From Agelas oroides (taxonomy: Eukaryota; Porifera; Demospongiae; Agelasida; Agelasidae), in assembly GCA_949130485.1 (NCBI GenBank), contig OX422202.1, forward strand, positions 5,387,216 to 5,451,215: a DNA stretch of 64,000 nt, written 5' to 3'. The translations under genes and the position numbers were made by a program. How positions within the stretch are numbered: position 1 is the first letter of the stretch; each line of letters opens with the position of its first letter. Below, in pieces: positions 1 to 11,267 of this stretch. The notes under the pieces are model-generated. The model was given only the letters and a program-made list of their open reading frames with translations, searched no databases and had not been told where the DNA came from.

Positions 1-787
1 GTGTGCGGCACTACGAAGACCAGCACAATGTGTGTGCGGCACTACGAAGACCAGCACAACGTGTGTGCGGCACTACGAAGACCAGCACAACGTGTGTGCG
101 GCACTACGAAGACCAGCACAACGTGTGTGCGGCACTACGAAGACCAGCACAACGTGTGTGCGGCACTACGAAGACCAGCACAACGTGTGTGCGGCACTAC
201 GAAGACCAGCACAACGTGTGTGCGGCACTACGAAGACCAGCACAACGTGTGTGCGGCACTACGAAGACCAGCACAACGTGTGTGCGGCACTACGAAGACC
301 AGCACAACGTGTGTGCGGCACTACGAAGACCAGCACAACGTGTGTGCGGCACTACGAAGACCAGCACAACGTGTGTGCGGCACTACGAAGACCAGCACAA
401 CGTGTGTGCGGCACTACGAAGACCAGCACAACGTGTGTGCGGCACTACGAAGACCAGCACAACGTGTGTGCGGCACTACGAATACCAGCACAACGTGCGT
501 GCGGCACTACGAAGACCAGCACAATGTGCGTGCGGCACTACGAAGACCAGCACAACGTGTGTGTGCAGCACTACGAAGACCAGCACAACGTGTGTGCGGC
601 ACTACGAAGACCAGCACAACGTGTGTGCGGCACTACGAAGACCAGCACAATGTGTGTGCGGCACTACGAAGACCAGCACAACGTGTGTGCGGCACTATGA
701 AGACCAGCACAACGTGTGTGCGGCACTACGAAGACCAGCACAACGTGTGTGCGGCACTACGAAGACCAGCACAACGTGTGTGCGGCT
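1..787. repeat. 31-bp minisatellite, about 25 tandem copies
   Basis: The motif GCGGCACTACGAAGACC recurs at 5, 36, 67 and so on, giving a 31-bp period over about 25 copies. Copies are almost identical apart from a few substitutions (for example near 482, 526 and 654) and one copy lengthened by two bases (GT) near 560. The array begins before the window and stops at GCGGCTACTG near 787. Because 31 is not a multiple of three and the unit has no stop, all three plus frames stay open and yield a 31-residue periodic peptide. That is a by-product of the repeat and I do not call it a gene. Confidence 0.95.
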
Positions 788-837
788 ACTGTTTATGAAG
801 AATACTGGGTTGGGTTGAGTGACGTTAGTAGCTGCTT

Positions 838-997
838 ATTCAGAATTTAATTTCCCATGTATGTGGCCACTCTAGCTGTGCAATAAACTTTGCTTTAGAC
901 CTGCTATTCACTTAATTAGAATGTAATTTTCTATGCGTGTGGCCGCTCTGTGCAAAGAACCTTGGGTTAGGTACAAATTACAAACCTTCTATTCACT
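838..997. repeat. Two diverged tandem copies of an about 80-bp unit
   Basis: Bases 838-912 and 914-997 align: both contain AGAAT(T/G)TAATTT, then TGTGGCC(A/G)CTCT, then TGTGCAA, and both end in CTATTCACTT. This is an old local duplication next to the minisatellite. No coding signal was seen. Confidence 0.6.
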
Positions 998-1021
998 TCA
1001 TTCAAATTCAATATGAAACCC

Positions 1022-1215
1022 CTTGGTGCTGCGTCACCGCGCTCTGTGGGTGGTTCATGCGGCATCACTGTGCTATGTGTGTGGGGGTGAAGCAGCGCCG
1101 CCCAAAGCAAGTTGATTGTTTGGTGCCGCCGCGCGACATGGGTGGTGCGTGCGGCGTCGCTGCTCTATGCGTGTGGGGGTGAGGCAGCGCCGCACGAAGA
1201 CAGCTCACTGGGAGC
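1022..1215. repeat. GC-rich degenerate relatives of the 31-bp minisatellite
   Basis: Two diverged copies, about 1,027-1,110 and 1,119-1,200, share GGTGGT(T/G)C(A/G)TGCGGC(A/G)TC, CTATG(T/C)GTGTGGGGGTGA and GCAGCGCCGC. The second ends in GCCGCACGAAGACAGCTCA, which resembles the core of the upstream minisatellite unit. They look like older, unhomogenised members of the same repeat lineage. Confidence 0.45.
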
Positions 1216-1951
1216 CTTCCTGTAGTGTGTAGACACATTTCAATTTTGATGCAGGCTGGTGTCTGCTGTTTGACAAAAGTTCAGAGCTTCTGGAATCAGT
1301 AAGGAAGCACAAAATAGCTAGCTATTGAACCAATTAAGCATTTGGAGCAAACATCCAAGCATTTTTCACCTAATAGCTCACAAAGCTTGTAATAAATCTC
1401 CAATTAACCGTGGCCAATTAAATTTGGCTCCCTACACAGAAAGCCTACACGTCCCCATTACTGACCATAACTGGTTCTCACACACACTATGTACATATCA
1501 ATATCATCATATTTCACAAGGGAACCAAGTGGTAGGAGTGTGCCCATGCACGTACACACATTTGTAGGTAATAATTGCAATCATGCACATATGTAACTGC
1601 ACTTCAATTGTCCATTTCTCGACTTATCCACCCCCCCCTCCAAAAAAAAATGATACTTTTGTCAAACAGCATTTCATACATTTCAGCTAGGTACCAGATA
1701 AGCAACTTTCTACTGCCCCCCCCCCCCCCCCCCCCCCCAACACACACACCCACCCAGAAGTGTATGGACTCCACTGCTGTGTGTGTACATGTACGTTTGG
1801 CTGCCTACACATCATTTCACCATAGCATGCAGTGCTTCATCCCTACCCATCTTTCTGTTATTCACGTCAACAAAGCTTTGTTTGTTAACCAAACAACAAA
1901 CATTAACACTCTCAACAATCAATGAACCACGTCTCACTGTTAAAATGCATA
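1216..1951. other. Gene-free stretch with a C homopolymer
   Basis: AT-leaning unique sequence. The only clear structure is a run of 23 C at 1,716-1,738 followed by CA-rich sequence. The small reading frames here have no recognisable domain and no splice context. Confidence 0.6.
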
Positions 1952-2187
1952 TAGATGGTTTCCAAATGTCAATTAAGCGCCCACTTCCGGAGGGCAAACG
2001 CGCGATCGATAGGCAACTGTACAGCGGACCTTTCACCTTGAGAGAACCAGCTTCTTTTATCTTTCGGTACTAATGGTAAGGACTCGATGTAGCACTTACT
2101 AGCCTGTATTTTGCACGCAGCTGCACTAAACCCAGACACCGACTTTTGCCCTCCGGAAGTGAAGCCACGCCCCATGAAAACCATCTA
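1952..2187. mobile_element. Fold-back MITE, about 236 bp, TA-flanked
   Basis: The ends form an imperfect inverted repeat of about 45 bp: TAGATGGTTT at the left against AAACCATCTA (as AAAACCATCTA) at the right, and inside it CACTTCCGGAGGGCAAA (about 1,981-1,997) against TTTGCCCTCCGGAAGTG (about 2,145-2,161). A TA dinucleotide flanks both ends, as for Tc1/mariner-type insertions. No transposase frame fits inside, so it would be non-autonomous. The superfamily is inferred only from the TA. Confidence 0.6.
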
Positions 2188-3000
2188 TACAAAGTCAGAC
2201 GCATACAACACCATATTGTATGAACGTGTCACGAAGCAGGTATTACACAGAGTCACCCATCTGATGCAACCCTAACCCACTGCACAGGATGCAAAAATCA
2301 AGCCCCATCAACTACAGGTCATGTGACATGAGTGGTTGCCAAGCAACAGACATGTTTAGTGGCCACACACAACTACTATGCGCACTGCATAACTGCAGAT
2401 ATTATGCACCATTCCTACATAGAGAGTCTACCGTCTCTCTGATACTGCACATCTGAATACAAGATCCTTAGCCACCGATAAGAGCCCTTATTGGATTTAC
2501 TTCCTCATAGTACACACCACAGTATACCCACAGCATGTACCGTACCACAATATGTACCACAGCATGTACCACAGCATGTACCACAATATGCACTACAATA
2601 TGTCCCATATTACATCACAGAGGTACATGTTTACCCACAGTGAAATGCTCTTCATATCTCTCTCATACCCTAAGAGATGGAACCATAACCCCTCACAACA
2701 GAAATGATGTCATCATGCCCGTATGTCAGCTTGTATAGACATCCTGTTACCTATGTAGGCAGGCACCACCACCTTTTGCTATCATGAGCTGAGGTAAGAA
2801 ATTCCGAGCGGCACTACCCACCATGGTTAGTTGTGTGATATAACTATGTGGTATATACTGTGATGCATACTATGGTGGCAGGATGGGAAGTGATTTCATC
2901 TTGTGGGAAACATTCACAATTTGAATAACACTATAGGGCTCACTTAGAGAGCATACAAGCACTGTATGAGGCAAGATTCTAAAGTGCTAGGTGATAAACA
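2188..3000. other. Non-coding stretch with a 12-bp short tandem repeat
   Basis: Bases 2,529-2,612 hold about seven imperfect copies of a 12-bp unit, ACCACA(G/A)(C/T)ATGT. Nothing else recognisable was found on either strand. Confidence 0.55.
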
Positions 3001-3079
3001 TAGCCCCGTTCCCAGGCTCTCCCACGCATGAACGAACTGCAAGCAACAGAAAGCTAGGCAGGGCCTGGGAACAAGGCTA
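3001..3079. mobile_element. Short MITE, TAGCCTCGTTCCCAGG family (copy 1)
   Basis: The left end TAGCCCCGTTCCCAGGC pairs with the right end GCCTGGGAACAAGGCTA. The flanking 9-mers TGATAAACA and AGGTAGACA agree at 6 of 9 positions, consistent with a decayed 9-bp target duplication. The interior contains CTTGCAG-like sequence shared with the copy at 4,226. Confidence 0.7.
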
Positions 3080-3093
3080 AGGTAGACATGTAT

Positions 3094-3208
3094 CAGGGTT
3101 TCATACAGGATTTTGAGATGGGGGGGGGGGGGGGGGGGGGGAAACAGGCTTGATTGTGGCTGGGGGGGAGGGGGGGAATTCCAGCCCCCCCCTCTGTATG
3201 AAACCCTG
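3094..3208. mobile_element. Fold-back element with poly-G core, 115 bp
   Basis: Perfect 15-bp inverted ends, CAGGGTTTCATACAG at 3,094-3,108 and CTGTATGAAACCCTG at 3,194-3,208, flanked by TGTAT on both sides (a possible 5-bp duplication). Inside are a 22-G run (3,120-3,141), more G-runs and an opposing C-run near 3,184-3,192. A one-sided relative, CAGGGTTCACACAGAGGGGG, occurs at 4,822. Confidence 0.65.
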
Positions 3209-3213
3209 TGTAT

Positions 3214-4216
3214 CCTAAAGTAATCACACACATTTGTACCAATATGCATCAGTTTGCTACTATTATCACCATATAGGGTGTGCCACCATATATAAAGTAT
3301 TAACAGGAGTGTCAATATTAAAGAGCCATATATAGAGTACAACAGAGAGAAATTTATTGCACTACATGTATTCAAGTCACGTCCCTCACTCATGTGACCA
3401 CTACAAGTGATGGCTGTCCTTTTAGAGTACTAGGTAAGCTTATAAACACTGTTTTGGAGCAGGTAGACTAGCTATGTACGTAGCTAAAGACATCCATCCA
3501 CCCAACCCCACCCACCCATAAATGTACATGTATGTCTAATGCGTATCCACATCCTACGTTTCCACACCCTAATATACAGCCTCAGAGCTAAAAGGACTAT
3601 ACTCTCACAGCCTCTACACATGTGCCTTGTACATGAAACTAATTTATGATCACGTACCACTACGGGCTTAATTGTTGTATCTTAAAATGGCAGCACTGAT
3701 TTGATGTTTCACACACAGCAGAGGTGACTGTAAACAAGGGCTGCTCCAGTACAAACAAAATTGAAACTACTCTACCAGTCGTGTTGGGAAACAAACCAGG
3801 GACTTTCAGTTGGCTCATGGGTGCACAGAAAAAGGGCTCTGTGTGTCCAACTTACTGGACCAAGGTCTATTGTGACTAGCCATGATCACACAGATACTTA
3901 GAGCAATTTCACCCCTAATGCATTCATGATGTTCCAACCACAAATTTTTCTCATCAAAATCATCAATTGCCAACCTTTCAACTCAGAGGCTTCTTCAGGG
4001 CATTTGTGCACTCTCTGGTTGGAATTGAAGCAACTATACGATCATCAACACTACCCAACCAAGAGATTCCTTGAAAGATGATGAAACATCGGTAGAAGTA
4101 TTTTCTGGTCATAAGTATCCAACAGAAAATTCTTTCTGTTTAGTGCAAACAGATCACGCTACCAGTTGTGTGTGTACTGTTGGGGTTGTTTAGGTCTAAG
4201 TAATGTGTGGGGTATG
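3214..4216. other. Gene-free stretch
   Basis: Unique, AT-leaning sequence with no supported exon, RNA gene or repeat on either strand. The inverted-repeat-like text around 3,970-4,100 (CTTCTTCAGGGC and GATGATGAAACATCGG) resembles decayed transposon-end sequence but is too weak to call. Confidence 0.5.
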
Positions 4217-4225
4217 GTGAAATGC

Positions 4226-4306
4226 TAGCCTCGTTCCCAGTGCCCTTCTCAGCTTTCCGTCGCTTGCAGTACATTCGCGCTCGGGGAGAGCCTGGGAACG
4301 AGGCTA
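4226..4306. mobile_element. Short MITE, TAGCCTCGTTCCCAGG family (copy 2, best preserved)
   Basis: An 81-bp element with matching inverted ends, TAGCCTCGTTCCCAG and CTGGGAACGAGGCTA. It is flanked by a perfect 9-bp duplication, GTGAAATGC (4,217-4,225 and 4,307-4,315). A 9-bp target duplication is typical of Mutator-like elements, so a MULE-type MITE is a reasonable inference. It has no coding capacity. Confidence 0.85.
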
Positions 4307-4360
4307 GTGAAATGCCTTATGCACATTCCACAACACTTTCTACAGCAATCTTGCTACACG

Positions 4361-4476
<116 letters not shown>

Positions 4477-4635
4477 CATGTGGAGGGATGAAGAGCAATC
4501 CGGAGGAAGATCTGGGGACACTCTTTCCAGGAAAATACATGTATGTATTCTGGAATGGAATGAAATGGTTATAGCCTTGTTACATTTATGTCAAATTTGG
4601 GCACCCTAGGATACCACCCTCCATCAAGCACTACA

Positions 4636-4638
<3 letters not shown>

Positions 4639-4699
<61 letters not shown>

Positions 4700-4705
4700 A
4701 ACACA
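4639..4705. repeat. (AC)n microsatellite, interrupted
   Basis: A pure AC run to about 4,687, then AAC-interrupted AC to about 4,705. It lies 165 bp after the previous CA tract. Confidence 0.93.
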
Positions 4706-6629
4706 TACCATCACAATATCTGTTATCAGTAACAATTTACCAGAAATGTTATTTACTTCTGAGTACACAACACACTAGCAAAACCACACCACTCACTCAC
4801 AACCACATTAACTGGTACAGTCAGGGTTCACACAGAGGGGGATGCCCCCTAGATTTTCCCTAGTTTTCATTTCACCCTCAGGCCAGAACAAATTACCCCT
4901 CCTTCCCCCACCCCCGAGCCTTCCTTCCCCCACCCCCAAGCCCTCCTTCTCCTCCCCCCTTTCATTTCTTACTGCTCTGATCTCTGGATCTTTCAGGTGG
5001 TGGCCAAAAATAAGGGACAATGGCCAAATTAGAATGTGATACATCTCTTATAGTTAACAAAATGCACTCAGACAATCTTTAAGGGCTATCAACAGTAAGC
5101 AAAAATTCCACCCACTTTAATTTTTCAATTTAACCCAAAATAAGACCAGACAAGCAACAACACACGAATTTGCTCTAGTCTCAGGAAACATTCCGTCTCT
5201 CTCCACTCATCTTTATCTTGCCTGCATTCTACAAAGGCACTCTGCATTTAATTGGCCATTAGATTGGACACACACCTTCACAGGTACACATGTATCAAGT
5301 ATCACAGCTGGTTAGCGAAAACATACTACATTTTACATTCCTGAGCAAACTAATATCAACACACTAAAATGATGTTTCTCTGCTCTCAGCTTTACCAGGG
5401 GTTCAGGCAGAGGTCGGCTTCTGTTATCATAACAGATCTACCAGTAAGCTTTCTCCGATCCACTCCACAAAGGTTTGATGTCCGTAACAATGCATGTCAG
5501 ACCTTCTCTGAAGTTGTGCACGACAAGCATGGTGATTGACATGCACAGTGGAGACATGACACATGAGGTATGTATGTAGACGCATTCCTTTCATGCACAC
5601 ATTAGCAGCCCAGCCTGTTTTGAAACACGTAATGTTTGGTTGAGACAGACTACACACCTGGCTTCAGCCACCAGCACTCTATGTACATACCACTGAACTA
5701 CGACAACTGGTCAACCACAAGCCTTCACAATTCTCTACCTGCAAGCAACACCAGCTAAGAGGATACCATGTAATAAAGATAACGTGAGCAGAACTTGTAC
5801 ACATACTAGCTAGCCTCATTCCCAGCCCTTCCCCATCTTGATTGCTTGCAGGGGAGAAGGCCTGGTGAATTTTACCCATGATCTGTAGCACAGATTTCAC
5901 ACATCATCTTTTAGGCATATAGCTATAGCAATGCTGTAGCAGGAATGAGGATGGGGGAAGCACCAGAGTCACATCAAGCGTACAACCATATCCAAACTGG
6001 AAGTTGTGTAGTTCACTTTGTTGGATATTTCACGGAGATCACTCAGCTACCCTTCGGAAACAAACTGCTTTTGGAAATTGCGAAGCTTGTATCACTGCAA
6101 ACCTTCAGCAGTTTGGATTCAAATGCCTCTCCGCTGGAACGTTCCATGTAGCTGCTGACACAAAAAGTGAATAACCCTCTGTTTTGTGATATCAACTGTG
6201 CTACAGATCACACGTTAGGATTCACTAGACCATCTCCCACCATTTTTGCATACTGCAAGCCACCAAAAAATGCAACCAGGCCTGTTTGGAAAGAGACCCA
6301 CAGTTTGTTGAGACAGTTGTAAATGACACTGGGTACATGTGTGATTCACACATGAGAGGGAGACACAGTTACACATATTAGCAGACCGGCCTGTTTGAAA
6401 ACACAGTTTATCAGAACAGTTTACCTACATGAACTGGTAGCTGTTGAGACATGTAAAGGGCACTTGTTGAGAAGGTATGTGTGTGATATTGTAGGGTGCT
6501 AACACAGAACATGTTGCAACATTACAGTAGAGGGCTTCAGGTGAACAGTGGGGGTCGATACTTAGTTCAGTAGGAGGACTACATCACTGTGTACTGGAGG
6601 AAATCACCTCAATAACTCAAAATGTAGAG
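4706..6629. other. Gene-free stretch with a pyrimidine tract and one decayed MITE
   Basis: A C/T-rich tract of repeated CCTTCCCCCACCCCC-type text spans about 4,886-4,965. Bases 5,811-5,876 start with TAGCCTCATTCCCAG and contain GGCCTGG near the other end, so they are a degraded member of the 9-bp-duplication MITE family. A minus-strand frame at about 6,150-6,045 beginning MERSSGEAFESKLLK is short and unsupported. No convincing gene was found. Confidence 0.45.
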
Positions 6630-6636
6630 TGTTTAC

Positions 6637-6735
6637 TCTCCTCCACTCCTCCTCCCCCTCCTCCCTCCTTTCACTCTGTCTTCCTCCTCCTCTCCTTTTA
6701 CTCCCTCCTCTTCTCTCTACCTCCCTCCCTGTCTG
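6637..6735. repeat. CT-rich polypyrimidine tract
   Basis: About 100 bp of CTCC/TCCTCC text on the plus strand with very few purines. The Leu/Ser/Pro frame across it is low complexity. Confidence 0.8.
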
Positions 6736-7429
6736 CCCTCAACTTCCTCCTCTCCTATTTTCTCAATCCACTAACATCATGGATAGCTACTATAAAATTT
6801 CTCACCTAACTCGTGCTACGTACATGGAACACTTGTTTATCAAGCAGTCACCTCTTTATTAATGGTTACTACCCTTGGATGGTGACAGTTGTACTGTATT
6901 GAACGATTACAGCAGCCACTCGTCTGGTGGTCAACACACCCTGGGCCCACAGTAACCAATACAGACTGGCTTTATTGTAGTACGAAACAGTTAGGTTTCT
7001 CACTCTACCCTCCGGCCACCACGACTGATAGATATAATTAAATATAATGTAATTAAATATACTAGAGCTAGGGCCATCAGTAGAACACGATACCAGCATC
7101 CACTGTCTAAATATCATATTGATGCACATACATACCCTGGGAAGATATTGATCAAATATCACGTCAGAGATGTTGATGGCTAGAAATATGCTGACTTGTC
7201 ACTACACCCTAGTAATGAACTGCCAAATTCACAGATTATTAATGCACTCCTTTTTCTCTTAATGAAGATAATGGAAAAGCTCGATATGTACATGTATTGA
7301 TTGATATATCGCAATACTTAGCGTCCCTAATCTGTATGCTTAATGCAGTGACGCATATACACTAGAATGGACTCAGAGGGAATTTGGGTTCAAATACCAG
7401 TGCTTTATGCCTTGGGTTTCTTTCAAGTT

Positions 7430-7658
7430 AACAGCCCACATCTCCGGATGCTTATTGTAATGGGAAGCCGGCAGCATACATACATATGCCCAAAGAAATC
7501 ACTTAAGGTAATCAAGTAAATAATTATAAGATTGCTGGCCAAAGATGCTACTTTCAAGATGCTGTATGAATATGGATGACTGAGCCACCTGATTGCTTTT
7601 CTTGTATGAGATAGCAGTCCCCATCTTTCAGCCACCCAGCACAGCTGATGGTGTCAGC
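7430..7658 (+). repeat. Dispersed repeat, copy 1 (tandem with copy 2)
   Basis: It aligns to 7,668-7,971: both carry TTGTAAT(G/A)(G/A)GAAGCC, AAGAAATCACT(T/C)AAGGTA, ATGAGATAGCAGT and AGCTGATGGT in the same order. The two copies are head-to-tail and well diverged, so this is an old repeat of unknown class. Confidence 0.6.
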
Positions 7659-7667
7659 TAAACTACA

Positions 7668-7971
7668 TCTTTCAGATGCCCACCTGTTGCTCATTGTAAT
7701 AAGAAGCCTGAAGCATAATGTATACAAAAAGAAATCACTCAAGGTACGTAGCTTGCTTGAAGATGTTACCTTTGAAGTGTTGCTACCCCCACGTATGTGT
7801 ATGATACAAGGCCACCACTGCCTTTCCATGCATGAGATAGCAGTTCAGTTACTCCAGCCTATATAGCTGATGGTCAAAACACATCCTGCACAGTGGGAGA
7901 CTCTAGCATGTAGGCCTGCCTTTATTTACCCGTCACATGTGGTTCATTGCTTGTTCGAGTACATGCTGTGG
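7668..7971 (+). repeat. Dispersed repeat, copy 2
   Basis: Its first part matches the adjacent copy. Its second part (TGCATGAGATAG, then GTGGGAGACT, GGCCTGCCTTT, ATGTGGTTCATTG and TTGTTCG) matches a third copy at 12,545-12,732. A partial extra GTAGGCCTACC occurs near 7,986. No coding capacity was recognised. Confidence 0.6.
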
Positions 7972-9700
7972 GGAGCAACAACATGTAGGCCTACCATTAT
8001 CCTTCCCAAAATGTACTGTCTAGTGGGACTACAAGGCAAGCACACCTGACAGCCTACACAATCATTGGCTCAAAGTGTGTGTAACAGTACACAAGTACTC
8101 ACACTTTAGGAACGCACATTCCTTAACACGTCAAAGTTTGATCACAAAAGACCAAAATCTCCACTTGAAATGGAATCAAGTGAAATATATACCTCACTAA
8201 TGTCAAAATTTTGGGTGAGAAACTTGCAAATAAGCAACTAACCACTAGCTAATAAGCTACAGCAGCCCCACAACTGGCAAGGTTGGAGCCAAAGTAGCCA
8301 ATTGAAGTAGCAGGAAGACCTTTCTTATGTTTTCCCACAATGACTTTACAAGGAGGCCAAGAGATACTCACAGTGGAAATGAGATCACTCAATAAGTCAC
8401 TCCAAAGCTATGCCACTTGAAAGGAAACACGTCAATGATGAAGTTAGTGGACCATTTTTACATCATTAGGGCAGTTGCACACTCTGTAATATTATACCTT
8501 TTACAACCATGTGACATCAAATCGCAGAAAAGGTTATCCGTGTCTGTTTTGGTAAACAGTGTGTATGGATACCTCTTAACTTGTGAGAATGATGAAAAGT
8601 ACAGGAGGCGATCAAGAAGCTTTTAGTGGGTGAAGTTGATCTTACTACAAGTCATGTTGTAACCGTAGTAAAAGTAAACCAGGCAAGAAATTGTGCTATC
8701 TAGAGCGCATCAAACTTTCATATAATCAGGCCTCTCAAGCTGGTAAGGTCTGGCCGATGCATTCCTAGAAATATATTGCATGCTATGTCTTTATTTGTTG
8801 AATAACACACAACGGAATAGGAAGTTTGTACAATTAAATCCTTATGACAAAAACACAAAGCTTTACTAAAAAATCTCACTCTTTGGTTGCCTTTGGCATT
8901 GTTTTTCTTGCTGCACACTCTCAACAATATAGATAGCAACAAACTTGTGATATTTTCCACTCTAGCTTTGATACTTGTTTGCCGTATACAAGGTGTAAGT
9001 GATCGCATAGTTTTGTGCCTGTGGTTTCCTTTACACTGCATCACAACTCTTTCACCATTTGAAAGACACTAAATTAACAAGGTTTTTGAGCTTTGGTATG
9101 CAAACCATCCACCCCCACTTTGGGGGTGCTACACCACTATGCACACCAGTTTACACAGTACAAGCCAAACTTCCATATCCGGCCAATACGCATGGATACA
9201 TCCCTCCACCGTTCCACACCTCCCTACACTCCCCCTCCTCCCCCTCCCATTCTTCACTGGTCCAAGTATTTACGTAATACACAGCACATTCAACATTTCT
9301 GCTAAGATTAACTGTCAGAAAGCGGCATAATTTATTGCCAATCATCTCACACAGGGAAAAGGACTAGAAAATACTCTATCTATTGAGCAGCAGGTTAACC
9401 TCTTTGGTTCATAGTCAAAGGCTTTAACCACTTGACCACAGAATGTCAGTGCTAATTTAGTAGTCAGTTTGACAATTGAAAGACACACCACATCTTTGTT
9501 AAAACTTGCTGAAATTGACATCTCTGTTGAGATCTGGAATCTCAACATCTGGTTTTGCTATGTCGATCTGGCGTTAATCAGATGTATTTCTCATGGGAAT
9601 TTTAAGAGTGGTGAGCCCCTCGGATAAAGCAACCACATCACTGTGTAATTTAAGTACAGTAGGCATTCTAGCTTTGCTTTAACTTATGGTCACTACATAC
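7972..9700. other. Gene-free stretch
   Basis: No exon, RNA gene or repeat could be supported. On the minus strand near 9,450-9,395, TGGTCAAGTGGTTAAAG resembles a tRNA A-box, but there is no proper B-box or clover-leaf. Pyrimidine-rich text at about 9,200-9,255 is low complexity. Confidence 0.45.
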
Positions 9701-9805
9701 CACTTGAAGGGAGAGCTGGAGTCTCATAGACAGCATCAGTAGTAACAACATCCAGCCATAGAGGCTCCAGTGGTTGTCTCGTTGTGGCCACAGCCCACCT
9801 GCCAT
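9701..9805 (-). CDS. Candidate first coding exon with signal-peptide-like sequence
   Basis: On the minus strand an ATG at 9,805-9,803 opens 35 codons ending at a good donor (CAAGTG, then GTATGT) in phase 0. The peptide begins MAGGLWPQRDNHW and continues into a hydrophobic stretch, GWMLLLLMLSM, like a signal peptide or membrane anchor. No following exon could be identified toward lower coordinates, so a chance open frame is quite possible. I do not recognise a family. Confidence 0.2.
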
Positions 9806-10007
9806 GATAAGTCAGTCTTCTTCGCTAACTTTACTTCCGAGGTTCACCGGCTACACTGCACCAATCACACGGCTTGTTTTCGCAGTTATCGCTGCGTACA
9901 CACCCTCAACACCTGTAAAAACGGTACGGGGTGGATACGCCCCACATAGACTACACTGAGATAGGCCGGACCCATAACAGTTAGCCAAACTGTATCATAA
10001 ACTTACC

Positions 10008-10290
10008 GTTTCTTTTACTCAACTCTCTACTCTAGATTACGAAAGCTTAGAAAGTCGCCTTCGGCCTTAGCCACTCTCTAGCCCACAAGGGTAACGAACG
10101 GGGATCATAACGTTATTCATGACTAAAAGGAGGATTTGGTCAATTAACCTTTGACCCTACGATCGTTAAGTTCCGAAGGAGGGAGGTAGTTGCTAACTCA
10201 GTAACTGCAGTAAACTAACAGCTTTCAGCGATCCAGGGGACTTGAACTCGTTACAGAGCGGCGCCAGAGTCGCCATTGAAAGCAGGTAGC
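10008..10290 (-). other. Candidate 5' exon or leader of a minus-strand gene
   Basis: Relatively GC-rich sequence. Read on the minus strand it contains a short frame beginning MATLAPLCNEFKSPG (ATG near 10,276) and, further on, a strong-looking donor, AAACG then GTAAGTTTAT, at about 10,007. Together with the exon candidate at 9,701-9,805 this could be the start of a minus-strand gene. The support is only splice-like motifs and local composition. Confidence 0.18.
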
Positions 10291-10530
10291 TTCTGAAATT
10301 CGTGTTTTAACGTGATTGGTAGTAGAGTCTTAAACTTACAGTCTACTGGCTACCGTATCAGGTCACGTGGACAGTAGGACGGTTACCCTCTCTGATTATG
10401 AATTTATGTCCGAATGTTGATGATTAGGGTAGATGCTGGTATTATGAGACAGCTAAACTGAATTACTACTCATTAGTGTATTGTATTTTTTCAGTCCCAT
10501 CGAAAGGTTTGAAACATTTCTCCTGAGAAT

Positions 10531-10866
10531 GTAGGCCATACCAAATTTATTTTATGTTTCACGGATTGCTTAGGTCAGAAACATGACCCGGTAGGCAGGC
10601 AAAAAAATAAAAATAAAAATGACGAAACTTCTCATGAATTTAATTAGATACACTCAGCCACACAAAACTGCTTGCCATCCTCCATCCTTGCCACGTTGTG
10701 AGTACTTAGCCTCGTTTCCAGGCCTTCGCGCGTTCGAGAACGAGGCTAGTGAGTACTGGATTACGTGTACATATTAATTGCATTTTTACTTTTTTTTTTC
10801 AATTTTCAAAAAAAAAAGACCCGGCCGGATCCGTGAAACATGAAATCAATTTGGTATGGCCGTACC
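10531..10866. mobile_element. Fold-back MITE, about 335 bp, nested
   Basis: The left end GGCCATACCAAATTTATTT then TATGTTTCACGGAT is inverted at the right as ATCCGTGAAACATGAAAT then CAATTTGGTATGGCC. A GACCCGG motif is also inverted inside. The arms match imperfectly, so this is an aged element. A smaller element has inserted into it at 10,707. Confidence 0.6.
10707..10748. mobile_element. Short MITE, TAGCCTCGTTCCCAGG family (copy 3, minimal 42 bp)
   Basis: The left end TAGCCTCGTTTCCAGG pairs with GAACGAGGCTA at the right. A perfect 9-bp duplication, GTGAGTACT, flanks it (10,698-10,706 and 10,749-10,757). The same termini and duplication length as the copy at 4,226 establish the family. It inserted into the older MITE at 10,531-10,866. 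Confidence 0.85.
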
Positions 10867-11069
10867 ATATAGAAAACAAAATTCGTATTTTTCCTCCTAG
10901 GCAGTGGTTCTAAAAGTAAGAGCCTTTGAAAATCACTCTTGCATGTATTATGAGTCGACTGCTGGTATTATGAGTCACCAGGTGCTTTGTTGATTGAAAC
11001 ATTTTCAGTTGGAGTTCAAACTGTATCCTAGCATTTTATAACCTCTCTTTGTGCTGATAGTAATATATT

Positions 11070-11217
11070 ATTATCACCATAGTACGAAGCTATACCGGAA
11101 AATATCACGAGTTTGTTGCCGTCTGTATTGTTACGAGTGCGCAGCACGAGTAACAATGCCAACGGCAACAAACGAGTGATGTTTTTTTCCGGTATAGCTT
11201 GGTACTATGGTGATAAT
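11070..11217. repeat. 148-bp near-perfect palindrome
   Basis: ATTATCACCATAGTAC, CTATACCGGAAAA and TTTGTTGCCGT in the left arm are mirrored by ACGGCAACAAA, TTTTCCGGTATAG and GTAC(T)ATGGTGATAAT in the right arm, centred on GAGTGCGCAGCACG. The single strand would form one long hairpin. Confidence 0.8.
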
Positions 11218-11267
11218 GATTTTATCATACGAACCTTCAATTTCATTGCACGTTCAGACGCAGCGCA

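Noticed and set aside
1-818. Three overlapping frames of 222-271 codons in the minisatellite
   Set aside because: The same 31-residue cycle in all frames, caused by a 31-bp unit without stops.
5945-6151. 68-codon plus-strand frame
   Set aside because: No domain, no splice support and no neighbouring exon; it may be chance.
9395-9450. Minus-strand tRNA or tRNA-derived SINE
   Set aside because: Only an A-box-like stretch; no matching B-box or clover-leaf could be drawn.
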